A DNA stretch of 24,277 nt from CAZZBK01 sp964652155 (GTDB taxonomy: Bacteria; Planctomycetota; Planctomycetia; Pirellulales; PNKZ01). The notes below the pieces were generated by a model. It did not search any database, was not told the origin of the DNA, and was given only the letters and a program-made list of their open reading frames with translations. Made by a program: the position numbers and the translations under genes. Positions 7,740 through 15,729 of this stretch are shown piece by piece; position 1 is the stretch's first letter; the number at the start of each line of letters is the position of its first letter. Where the stretch lies: contig CAZZBK010000093.1 of the NCBI GenBank assembly GCA_964652155.1, positions 1-24,277 on the forward strand, given 5' to 3'.

Positions 7740-10460
7740 CTATTGGGTGACGAAACGAGGCGTCGCTGGTCGCCGTGCTAGGCGACACAGGTTGAGCACG
7801 TCGGTGACGCGCTGTTGAATCACCGCGGTTCCGAGCAGATTGTCGCCGTCGGACTTGGGGGCCGAGAGGCGCAATTCGGTTTCGACGATGTCGATGATCT
7901 TGTTGACGATGAATCCGCACTGGCGGTCTTGATCGGTGTAGACGACGATTTGAATTTCATCGCTGTTCGAGGCGCAGTCGGCGGTGGAACCGAAGACTTC
8001 GGACAGTCGCACGAGGGGCATGATGGCGTCGCGATACTGGATCACCTCGCTGCCATCGGCAAATTCCACGGACGAGCTGGGGATCTTCTCCAAACGCGAG
8101 ACCATCGAGGTTGGCAAAGCAAACCGTCGCGAGTCTCCAAGATCGACCACCAACAGCGTCTCCTGTGCCTGGCCGGCCGAGCCATCACTTTTCGATACGC
8201 CCTTGAGCGGTTGTTCGCGCATCTCGCCGGCCAAGCCCGCGGCGATGGCCAGCCCCATCACGTCCAAAATCAAGGCAATCGTGCCGTCCCCCATGATGGT
8301 CGCGCCAGCAAATTCACTTAAGCCCTTTACCTGCCGGCTGAGCGGCTTGACCACGATCTCCTCTGTGTCGTTGACTTTGTCGACGATCAGGCCGAACTGC
8401 CGATCGTTGGCGCGAAGCACCACGATGTTGACGACGCGATCGCTAGAGGGTTCGTCCTGTTCCTGCAACTCGGGGTTCAATCCCAATCGTTCGGAGAGAT
8501 ACACGAGCGGCAGCAATTTGCCACGCAGGCGATACACCGGCGCGCCATGCACGTACTCGATATTCTTCTTGACCTCGTCGCCATCGAGGCGCACCAATTC
8601 GAGCAGGCTGACCTGCGGAATTGCATAGCGGTCGCTGTCATTCGTCACGATCAGCGCGGGAATAATGGCCAGCGTCAACGGGATCTTGATGCGGACCGTC
8701 GTGCCGTGGCCGGGACGATTTTCCAGGTCGATCGTGCCGCTGATCCGCTCGATGTTCGTTTTGACGACGTCCATCCCGACGCCGCGACCGGACACGCTGG
8801 TGACCTTCTCGGCGGTGGAGAAGCCCGGGGCAAAGATGAGCTGAGCCGCGTCGCGATCGGACATCCGCGCGGCCTGTTCGGCCGAGAGCAAGCCTTTCTC
8901 GACGGCCTTGTTGCGAATGCGATCGAGGTTTAGGCCCGCGCCGTCATCGATGATTTCGATGTTGACCTGCCCCCCCTCGTGATACGCCCGCAGCAACAGC
9001 CGACCCTCGGCGTCCTTGCCTTTGGCCAGTCGCACCTCGGGGGGCTCGACGCCGTGGTCGACCGAGTTGCGCACCAAATGCGTGAGCGGATCCTTGATCG
9101 CTTCGATGATCGTCTTGTCGAGTTCGGTCTCTTTGCCTTCCATCTCGATCCGCACCTGCTTGCCCAACTGGGACGACAGATCGCGGACAACGCGAGGGAA
9201 TTTGGCCCACACGTTGCCGATCGGCTGCATGCGTGTTTTCATCACGCTCTCTTGCAGCTCGGTGGTGATCAGGTTGAGTCGCTGCGCGGTGCTGATGAAG
9301 GCAGCGTCTTCGAGCTTGCTGGTGAATTGCACAATCTGGTTACGGGCCAGCACCAACTCGCCGACCCGAGTCATCAGTTTGTCGAGCAGCTCGACATCGA
9401 CGCGGATGGTCGTATCGCCGACCGAGGGGGAGTTCTTATCGGCGGCAGGTGTATCCGCGGAGGACTTGGTCGGCTCCGTGATCGACTTGGCGGCTGGGCC
9501 ACTGGGAGTACCCGCCACGGTTGCGAGGGTGGCTGCCTTAGCCGGAGTGGATGGGGTCGGCGTGCTGGGTGTCAGCGACGTCGCGTCAGGTTGCTCGGCG
9601 GCGCGCAGTTGGGCAACGATCTCGTCGGCCTGAAAGCCGGCATCGCTGCCGTTGGTCTCGAGCAGCCGCAGACCGGCTCGACAGTGTTCAACGGTCGCCA
9701 GCAGGGCGCTGATGACCGCATGCGACGGGACCAAGCTGCCGTCGCGTACTTTGACCAAGAGGTTCTCGGCCGTGTGGGCGAGTCGTTCGAGGTTGCCGAG
9801 TCCGAGAAAGCCCGCCCCACCTTTGACCGTGTGCATCGTGCGAAAAATGCCCCGCACCAGATGCTTGGCTTCGGGCTCATGTTCGAGCGTGAGCAGGTCG
9901 CGATCCATTTGATCGAGGTTCTCGTAGCACTCGACCAGAAACTCGCGAACCGCCTCGTTCATGGTCGATGACGATGGCTCCGTGCTTGGCGGCGTCGTAG
10001 CCGGTGCCTCGGTTTTGATGGGCGCGGCGGCTGCCACGGGTGTCGCAGCGACTACTGCCGCGGCGACCGGTTCGGCACCGGGACGATATTGCTGCAACAG
10101 CGTCACGTATTCATCGATGTCGGCATCGTTCGAGGTTTCGACGGCCTCGATCAGGCCTTTCATGTAGTCGGCCGCTTGTAGCACGGAGGTCACCAACTGC
10201 GAGCTGGGGGCAATCTCGCGATTGCGCATGTGATTGAGCACCTCTTCCAGGCGATGGGCGAGCGCGCCGATCCGATCGAGTCCCAAGAACCCAGATGCGC
10301 CTTTGATCGAGTGCATCGTGCGGAACACGGAGTTGACCAGATCGACGTCGATGTTTGCTCCGCCCGCCTCGATGGCCAGCATTTGCTGTTCGATATTGGC
10401 GAGGCCTTCTTGCGATTCGATCACGAATTCGGCGATGAGTTCTGCGTCGGCGAGTTCCAT
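7740..10460 (-). CDS. cheA: Chemotaxis histidine kinase CheA with two HPt and two CheW-like domains
   Basis: Central kinase of the module, 906 residues from the ATG at 10460. In order: HPt 1 (about 6-100, phospho-His50 in FRTMHSIKG); Ala/Pro linker (126-165); HPt 2 (168-275, phospho-His210 in FRTMHTVKG); Thr/Pro linker (289-345); dimerisation helices (350-410); ATPase domain (411-600) with N box HLVRNSVDHG (Asn465), G1 IDDGAG (504-509) and G2 SGRGVGMD (557-564); CheW-like P5 (about 600-742); and a second CheW-like domain (765-892). E. coli CheA has about 650 residues, one HPt and one P5. No CheY-binding P2 is recognisable, and the second HPt sits where P2 would be. An upstream in-frame TTG at 10487 is possible but has no ribosome site. 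All catalytic motifs are intact. Confidence 0.96.
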   Translation of the reverse strand: MELADAELIAEFVIESQEGLANIEQQMLAIEAGGANIDVDLVNSVFRTMHSIKGASGFLGLDRIGALAHRLEEVLNHMRNREIAPSSQLVTSVLQAADYMKGLIEAVETSNDADIDEYVTLLQQYRPGAEPVAAAVVAATPVAAAAPIKTEAPATTPPSTEPSSSTMNEAVREFLVECYENLDQMDRDLLTLEHEPEAKHLVRGIFRTMHTVKGGAGFLGLGNLERLAHTAENLLVKVRDGSLVPSHAVISALLATVEHCRAGLRLLETNGSDAGFQADEIVAQLRAAEQPDATSLTPSTPTPSTPAKAATLATVAGTPSGPAAKSITEPTKSSADTPAADKNSPSVGDTTIRVDVELLDKLMTRVGELVLARNQIVQFTSKLEDAAFISTAQRLNLITTELQESVMKTRMQPIGNVWAKFPRVVRDLSSQLGKQVRIEMEGKETELDKTIIEAIKDPLTHLVRNSVDHGVEPPEVRLAKGKDAEGRLLLRAYHEGGQVNIEIIDDGAGLNLDRIRNKAVEKGLLSAEQAARMSDRDAAQLIFAPGFSTAEKVTSVSGRGVGMDVVKTNIERISGTIDLENRPGHGTTVRIKIPLTLAIIPALIVTNDSDRYAIPQVSLLELVRLDGDEVKKNIEYVHGAPVYRLRGKLLPLVYLSERLGLNPELQEQDEPSSDRVVNIVVLRANDRQFGLIVDKVNDTEEIVVKPLSRQVKGLSEFAGATIMGDGTIALILDVMGLAIAAGLAGEMREQPLKGVSKSDGSAGQAQETLLVVDLGDSRRFALPTSMVSRLEKIPSSSVEFADGSEVIQYRDAIMPLVRLSEVFGSTADCASNSDEIQIVVYTDQDRQCGFIVNKIIDIVETELRLSAPKSDGDNLLGTAVIQQRVTDVLNLCRLARRPATPRFVTQ

Positions 10461-10521
10461 AGAATTGTTTTGCGAGTTGATTTGCAACGGATCGAAGGGT
10501 GGTAGCTACGAGCGTGGCCGC

Positions 10522-10932
10522 TTACGTTACAGCAGCCGCCACGGATGATTGACTAAGACTGAGTGCCTGGCTGGGCGTGAGCAATTCCAAGGCCACCAGG
10601 GCGTCGAGCAACGAAGGACGCAACTTCGATTGTCGAACCATGAGCTCGTAGACCTCGCTGCACGTGAGATAGCCGAGTTCGATGGCGATCTCGCCGAACA
10701 GTCCGCCGCGCGTGGCTTGTTGCCCGAGGATCTCGAACACTTGCCCCATGCTGAGTTTTCCCTGCGTCATGGCCAGCTTGCCGAATCGCGGCGTCTGATC
10801 GTGTCGCCAGGCTTCGGCGCGACGCACATCGGCTTCGGTGACCCAGCGGGCCGACAGTGCCGCCAGTGCGGTCTGGAGCGATTCGGTTGCCTGGATGTTT
10901 CCCAACTCGGTCAACTCGGGTGCATACCCCAT
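10522..10932 (-). CDS. Uncharacterised repeat protein, first gene of the chemosensory operon
   Basis: A 136-residue soluble protein that I cannot name. Its C-terminal half holds three imperfect units of about 29 residues starting at Phe50 (FGKLAMTQGKLS), Phe79 (FGEIAIELGYLT) and Leu108 (LLDALVALELLT). The shared pattern is a small hydrophobic helix, Gly or Glu, then Leu-Ser/Thr and another helix. This resembles the helical 'LG-x-LL-x-x-G-x-LT' repeats at the N-termini of GspE/MshE-type ATPases, some of which bind c-di-GMP; that link is inference. The ATG at 10932 is preferred because GGGGAGGGG lies just upstream; a TTG at 10938 is also in frame. It lies 61 nt before cheA, so it is probably co-transcribed and part of the pathway. 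Confidence 0.75.
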   Translation of the reverse strand: MGYAPELTELGNIQATESLQTALAALSARWVTEADVRRAEAWRHDQTPRFGKLAMTQGKLSMGQVFEILGQQATRGGLFGEIAIELGYLTCSEVYELMVRQSKLRPSLLDALVALELLTPSQALSLSQSSVAAAVT

Positions 10933-11448
10933 CCCCAACCCCTCCCCAAATAACGAGATTGATCATGTTGACTAAACGCTCTAGGTGTGAATTCATTGAA
11001 GGTGACAAGAGAATCTAAATCACGCCTAGCGATGGTCAATTAAAAACCAGCCTGATAATCTGCCTATTCGGGTCAGGCTACCCCTCCGGAGCAATGGCTT
11101 AATCAGTTGATCCTGCCTAACCGTTTGAATCCGCGCCCTGAACCAGCGCAGGGGTACCCGATCAGCGCTGGATTGGCTTATTGTCAGCGTTGTTCATCCC
11201 GCTGCTGAACCCGCAATCGTTTCGGTATCGTGGGCTGTTCAATTCGCTTAGGAGCGAGGGGGCACACTGTCAGGCTCAAGCCAATCACACGGCTGCCACT
11301 GCTAGCACGGCGATGAGCCGGCCTCGGGCCGATCTTCGGCCGCGGACATTTCTGGCGAACTCGCCTTGTCCCGGCGGGAGAGTTCCAGTATTTCTACCGC
11401 CCCAACTCTCCTCTTCAACTATTTATTCCTCGTGGGAAACGCACCGGG
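10933..11448. other. Divergent intergenic region between the chemosensory operon and bamA-like gene
   Basis: No convincing gene is seen in these 516 bases. Besides the promoter candidate listed separately, it contains perfect 7-bp inverted repeats at 11049-11055/11073-11079 and 11143-11149/11165-11171 (the second encloses GGGTACCC), and a 6-bp hairpin at 11327-11341 about 107 nt upstream of the bamA-like start. No clear promoter for the plus-strand gene was found. Confidence 0.6.
10981..11039 (-). promoter_or_regulatory. Candidate chemosensory-operon promoter within an inverted repeat
   Basis: On the minus strand, TTGACC (11034-11039) and TAGATT (11012-11017) are 16 nt apart, a reasonable sigma70-like pair. 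The start would be near 11005, giving a leader of about 70 nt to the first gene. An inverted repeat CTAGGYGTGA (10981-10990 and 11020-11029, 9 of 10 matching) brackets the -10 element and predicted start, as an operator would. Both assignments come from pattern matching only. Confidence 0.4.
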
Positions 11449-14400
11449 ATGACCGCTCAGCGTCGGTCTCGATTCGTGTGGACTGCGGTGCTCGCCGTGT
11501 TGAGCTGCGCCAGTGCTGCGCGGGCACAACCGCCGAACACGCTTCCGCGGCTCGGTTCGCCCACGGTCCCAAGTGAAGAGTTGCCCACCCCTTCGCCGCC
11601 GCTCGGAGGTTCCACGACTACATCGGGAAATGCCACGGCACCGAGCGAGTTGGTTGAAGACGTTCGCATTCAAGGGAACAAGTCGCTGCCGTTGCACGAG
11701 TTTCACGCGCATATTCGCACCCGGTCCGATCGTCCGTTCGATCGACAGATGGTCGAGGAGGACGTGCGCAAGCTGACCGCGCTGCACAAATTTGTGAGCG
11801 TCGACGTCGCCTACATGACAGGCCCCAAGGGGGGCAAAATCGTGATCTTCCGCGTGGTCGAGCGGCCGATCCTGAAGTACGTCAAGTTCGTGGGCAACAC
11901 GGTGCGCGAGGGCACGCTCAAGAAGCACGTGACCGTCAAGGACGGCGACGCGGCCGATCCGTATGCGGTCGAGGAGTCGCGTCGCAAGCTCGAAGAATGG
12001 TACCAGGGCAAGGGTTACCCGAATGCCCGCGTGACGATTCATGAAGGGAACAAGCCGGGTGACCGTGGCGCGGTGTTTGTGATTAACGAAGGGGCCAAGC
12101 AGAAGGTTTGGTCGGTCGAGTTCGTCGGTAACACGATCGTCAGCGGCCAGCGGCTCAAGACGCAAATCCAGTCCAAGCCGCCCGTGCTGATGTTGTTCAA
12201 GGGGGAGGTGGACCGCAAAAAGATCGACGAGGATGTCGATCGGCTGCTGAACTATTACCGCGGACTGGGGTTCTTCCGCGCGCGGATCGGCCGTGAGATG
12301 AAGTTCGACGAGGACCTGGACTGGCTGACGCTGACGTTTGTCATCGACGAGGGGCCGCGCTACAAAATCCGCAACGTCTCGGTGGTGGGCAACCAGAAGA
12401 TCGGCACCGACGAGTTGATCGCCAAAACGACGCTCAAGAGCGGCGACTATTTCGATCGCGAAACACTCAAAAAAGATATCTATCAGATCGAAGACGCCTA
12501 CGGCACGATCGGTTACATCTTTTCCGCCGTCGAGGCCGAGCCGCGGTTCCTCGAAGAGCCCGGCCAACTCGACATGGTGTATCAAATTGCCGAGGGAGAT
12601 CGCTATCACATCGGCCGGGTCGATGTCGTGATCAATGGCGATAATCCACGCACCAAACGAAACGTCATCCTGAATCGGATGAGCGTCTATCCAGGCCAAA
12701 TCGCCGATATTCGCGAACTGCGCGATAGCGAACGGCGGCTCAAAGCCTCCGGGCTATTTCTGAGCAATCCGGCCCAAGGGGATGCGCCCAAGGTGAGCTT
12801 CAAACAGCCCGACTTTGACGACGGTGGCGGTCGCAGTGCCCCGTCGACCGCGGGGCGCGACGGTGGTCGCCGCGGCGGAAACATACGCGGCCAGAGTCCC
12901 GATCCGGAACCTCGCCCGCCGTTGCCGCACGGTGAGCGGTGGATCGATGTCGTGGCCGAGGGGCAGTGGAATCCCACGACGAGGGTGGCGGATGAGCCGT
13001 TGCGTGTTCGGTCGAGCGTGGCCGCGCCCCCCAGCCCATCGCACATTCCTGTAGTCCCCAAGGCGGACACAGCTCGTTACCAAAGTCCCGATCAGCGCTA
13101 CGGCGTGCCGGCGGGATACACTCAGCCCAACGTTTATGGCGGCTACGGACAACCGAGCGCGGGCTACGGTCCCGCCGCTGCGTACGGTAACGGCGGCGTG
13201 GGGCAAGTGCCGATGAATCGGACCAGCCCCGACTCGAATGTTCGCGCCGTTCAGCAAGCCGCGTATCAAGCCGCGCCGGTCCAACCGTATGCGACTCCCG
13301 TCCAGTACCAGGCACCGTCGGCGACCGGTTATCCGAGCGGCACATCGACCATCGCGCCGGCCTACGGCGCACCGGCTGCCGTGCTCCCCTCACCGTCGAA
13401 CGCCACGCCCTACGGCACGCCGGGGTACGGTCTCCCGCCGGGGTTATCACCCGCGGCAGGTGGTTACACGCAAGGCGATCTTTACGAGCCGGTGCCACCG
13501 GGCCCCGTCTATGGCGGCTTTCCAGGAGCCATCCAACCGTTTCAGGAACCGACACGTCCGATCGACGTGCAAACGATCGTCACCGAAACCCAAACCGGCC
13601 GCATTCAGTTGAACGTCGGGGTCAATTCGAGCGCGGGCTTGGTCGGCGGCGTGATGATCGACGAGCAGAATTTCGATTGGCGACGCGTGCCGACCTCGTG
13701 GGAAGACATTCGCAGCGGCCGAGCGTTTCGTGGCGGCGGACAGCAGTTTCGCATCGAGGCCTTTCCCGGCACGCAGGTCTCGCGCTATACGGCCACGTAT
13801 CGTGACCCCTATTTCCTCGACACACGCATCAGCTACACGCTCAGCGGCTATTACTTCCAGCGGTTCTATCAAGACTGGACCGAAGAACGCACCGGTGGCC
13901 GCGTGGCGCTGGGCTACCAGCTCACGCCCGACCTGAGCAGCACAGTCTCGATGCGCGCCGAGAACGTCGGCATTAGCAATCCGACCCAGCCGACGCCCAG
14001 CGACCTCGCCGATGTGTTAGGCAACACGGCACTGTACGCCGCCAAGTGGGAAATCCAGCACGACACGCGCGACAGCACGTTCCTGGCCACGCAGGGGCAT
14101 CTGATCAATCTGGCCTTCGAGCAGGGCTTCGGCACGTTTAGCTTTCCAAAGTTCACCGCCACCGGCAGCCAGTACTTCCTGCTGCACGAGCGTCCCGACC
14201 GGTCTGGCCGACATGTGTTGTCGTATGTGACCGAGCTGGGTATTTCAGGGACCGACACGCCGATCTACGAGCGATTTTATGCCGGCGGCTATGGCTCGCT
14301 CCGCGGCTTTATGTTCCGTGGCGTGACGCCGCTCGATCAGGGCGTGCAGGTCGGTGGTCGACTGAGCTGGCTCAACACCCTCGAGTACTTGTTCCCCATC

Positions 14401-14625
14401 ACGGCCGACGACATGCTGCGGGGCGTGATGTTCTGCGACTTCGGCTCGGTCGAGAGCAACTTGCACTTCGATGGTCCGATGCGCGTCGCCCTGGGTGCCG
14501 GTTTGCGCATCTCGATTCCCGCGATGGGCCCCGGTCCGATCGCACTCGACTTCGCCGGACCGGTCAGCATGCGCGGCGGCGATCATGTGCAGAACTTCAG
14601 CTTCTTCATCGGCTACGCACGCTAG
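11449..14625 (+). CDS. BamA/Omp85-family outer-membrane protein assembly factor with a long low-complexity insertion
   Basis: Inserts beta-barrel proteins into the outer membrane. A signal peptide covers residues 1-26 (cleavage after ARA). POTRA-like repeats begin near 69, 143, 220, 306 and 387, several with the motif VxFVGN or VVGN. The barrel runs from about 715 to the C-terminus, and YGSLRGF (948-954) matches the conserved (V/L)RGF motif of barrel loop 6. The protein has 1058 residues, against about 800 in E. coli BamA. The excess is mainly a Pro/Gly/Tyr/Gln/Ala-rich stretch at about 452-703, placed before what looks like the last strand of POTRA 5 (VQTIVTET, 707-714). The barrel is short, at roughly 340 residues. 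It is transcribed away from the chemosensory operon. I leave the symbol blank because TamA-like family members cannot be excluded. Confidence 0.9.
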   Translation: MTAQRRSRFVWTAVLAVLSCASAARAQPPNTLPRLGSPTVPSEELPTPSPPLGGSTTTSGNATAPSELVEDVRIQGNKSLPLHEFHAHIRTRSDRPFDRQMVEEDVRKLTALHKFVSVDVAYMTGPKGGKIVIFRVVERPILKYVKFVGNTVREGTLKKHVTVKDGDAADPYAVEESRRKLEEWYQGKGYPNARVTIHEGNKPGDRGAVFVINEGAKQKVWSVEFVGNTIVSGQRLKTQIQSKPPVLMLFKGEVDRKKIDEDVDRLLNYYRGLGFFRARIGREMKFDEDLDWLTLTFVIDEGPRYKIRNVSVVGNQKIGTDELIAKTTLKSGDYFDRETLKKDIYQIEDAYGTIGYIFSAVEAEPRFLEEPGQLDMVYQIAEGDRYHIGRVDVVINGDNPRTKRNVILNRMSVYPGQIADIRELRDSERRLKASGLFLSNPAQGDAPKVSFKQPDFDDGGGRSAPSTAGRDGGRRGGNIRGQSPDPEPRPPLPHGERWIDVVAEGQWNPTTRVADEPLRVRSSVAAPPSPSHIPVVPKADTARYQSPDQRYGVPAGYTQPNVYGGYGQPSAGYGPAAAYGNGGVGQVPMNRTSPDSNVRAVQQAAYQAAPVQPYATPVQYQAPSATGYPSGTSTIAPAYGAPAAVLPSPSNATPYGTPGYGLPPGLSPAAGGYTQGDLYEPVPPGPVYGGFPGAIQPFQEPTRPIDVQTIVTETQTGRIQLNVGVNSSAGLVGGVMIDEQNFDWRRVPTSWEDIRSGRAFRGGGQQFRIEAFPGTQVSRYTATYRDPYFLDTRISYTLSGYYFQRFYQDWTEERTGGRVALGYQLTPDLSSTVSMRAENVGISNPTQPTPSDLADVLGNTALYAAKWEIQHDTRDSTFLATQGHLINLAFEQGFGTFSFPKFTATGSQYFLLHERPDRSGRHVLSYVTELGISGTDTPIYERFYAGGYGSLRGFMFRGVTPLDQGVQVGGRLSWLNTLEYLFPITADDMLRGVMFCDFGSVESNLHFDGPMRVALGAGLRISIPAMGPGPIALDFAGPVSMRGGDHVQNFSFFIGYAR

Positions 14626-14814
14626 ATCGAACGCGCCACGCGCGTTGAGAGCTGATCTTATTGAGGTCTGCGCGGCAAATCAGCCCCGACGAGCACATCA
14701 AGGCCGGGAAACACCGGGCTTCCGTTGGTCCCCTCTGGTTCATTCACTGCGCAGTCCGCTATAAAACCGACGGGGACTGGCCCCCCCTCGCATTTCGGTT
14801 TGAGGCTCGTGCTC
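14626..14814. other. Convergent intergenic stretch after the bamA-like gene
   Basis: A short hairpin (14630-14635 with 14641-14646, 6 bp, 5-nt loop) lies five bases after the bamA-like stop and may be a weak terminator; no strong T-run follows. No gene is supported in this segment. Confidence 0.35.
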
Positions 14815-15180
14815 TTAATTCGAGCGTAATCGCATGTAGTCGCGCGTGTCGCCGTAGTAGCTGCCACGCCGCGAAGCCTGCTCATGAGAGCCGGCCCCAA
14901 ACCAACCGTAAGGATACGGTGACGCCGTGACGCTCTCGGCGATCCAGCGGTCCGGCTTGATGCAGATCGAAGGCGGGGGGGGCAGTGACGGACGTGGTAC
15001 GACGACCAGATAACGATGCGTGGCCGGCACGAGGCCATTCGTTTTTATCTGCGGCAGGAACCACGGCGGGCGGGCTTTGATCGCCTCCGGAGCATGAGGC
15101 GCAGGCAGTTTCGTCGCCTCGCCACCCATGGCGCTGGCGCTCATGACCAGGAACATCCATCCGACTCGCCATCCCATCAT
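14815..15180 (-). CDS. Small secreted protein of unknown function
   Basis: A 121-residue product. A signal peptide is visible (WRVGWMFLVMSASAMG, cleavage likely near residue 19-20). The mature part is rich in proline (PRPSLPPPPS at 63-72) and ends in an aromatic, glycine-containing tail, SPYPYGWFGAGSHEQ (87-101) then SYYGDTRDY. Tails of the 'YPYGWFG' kind occur in many small exported planctomycete proteins whose role is unknown. GAAGG lies 10 bases before the ATG at 15180; a GTG at 15189 and a second ATG at 15177 are alternatives. There is no catalytic motif. It is transcribed toward the bamA-like gene and shows no operon partner. Confidence 0.65.
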   Translation of the reverse strand: MMGWRVGWMFLVMSASAMGGEATKLPAPHAPEAIKARPPWFLPQIKTNGLVPATHRYLVVVPRPSLPPPPSICIKPDRWIAESVTASPYPYGWFGAGSHEQASRRGSYYGDTRDYMRLRSN

Positions 15181-15189
15181 CGCGCGCAC

Positions 15190-15729
15190 GCCTTCGTGTA
15201 GGCTTCGGTTTCTACAGCCCTACTCGGTCTATCGACCCTTGGGCCGACCTGGATCAGATGAAAATCAAGCGACAGTAACTTGCCTATTTCAATCAGATCA
15301 CGCATTCGATGTGGCTTGCTAAATCAAGGAAGTGTGTTGTCTCTTTTTCGCCCCAACACACACAGAATTGACCCTGAGTTGGAATGAATGCTGGGCTTGA
15401 TAATGGGAGTGTGCGGGACGCTAGCATGGTGGCCAATAAACTTCCGTTGACCAATTTTTGAAAACGACGTAGCATGCGGAGTTAGACCTGCTCGTGAAGT
15501 CAGTCATGTGCGACGCGATGAGTGTGGCGGTCGAGGATCGATGGCCCCAGTCTCGCACGTTCGGCAAACGAACGACTCGCACGCCAGGCAGTTTACCGCC
15601 GCCAGGCAGTTCACCGCAGGTGCTTGTCCAGTGCACGTCGGTTCCGACTTTGACATTTTTTTTCGAGCATTGAGGCGACACCAGCGGGGAATTGAGTCCC
15701 GCGACGCAATCAAGCCCAGGATGGGTAGG
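15190..15729. other. Intergenic region and long ispE leader
   Basis: No gene is supported in these 540 bases. An 8-bp hairpin (15332-15339 with 15354-15361) has a pyrimidine-rich loop. The ispE promoter candidate lies at 15447-15475. Between it and ispE is a tandem direct repeat of 18 nt (15582-15599 and 15600-15617, one mismatch). The ispE frame stays open back to 15508, but its translation (Arg/His-rich, with ARQFTA twice) does not resemble the start of IspE. Confidence 0.6.
15447..15475 (+). promoter_or_regulatory. Candidate sigma70-like promoter of ispE-spoVG
   Basis: TTGACC (15447-15452) and TAGCAT (15470-15475) are separated by exactly 17 nt that are AT-rich next to the -35. It is among the best promoter matches in the window. 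Transcription would start near 15482, leaving a leader of roughly 250 nt before ispE. Confidence 0.5.

Noticed and set aside
11419..12699. A 426-codon minus-strand frame over the start of the bamA-like gene
   Set aside because: Antisense to the signal peptide and POTRA region; no recognisable domain.
15508..15729. N-terminal extension of IspE by 74 residues
   Set aside because: The added sequence is not IspE-like and contains a tandem DNA duplication; a good ribosome site precedes 15730.
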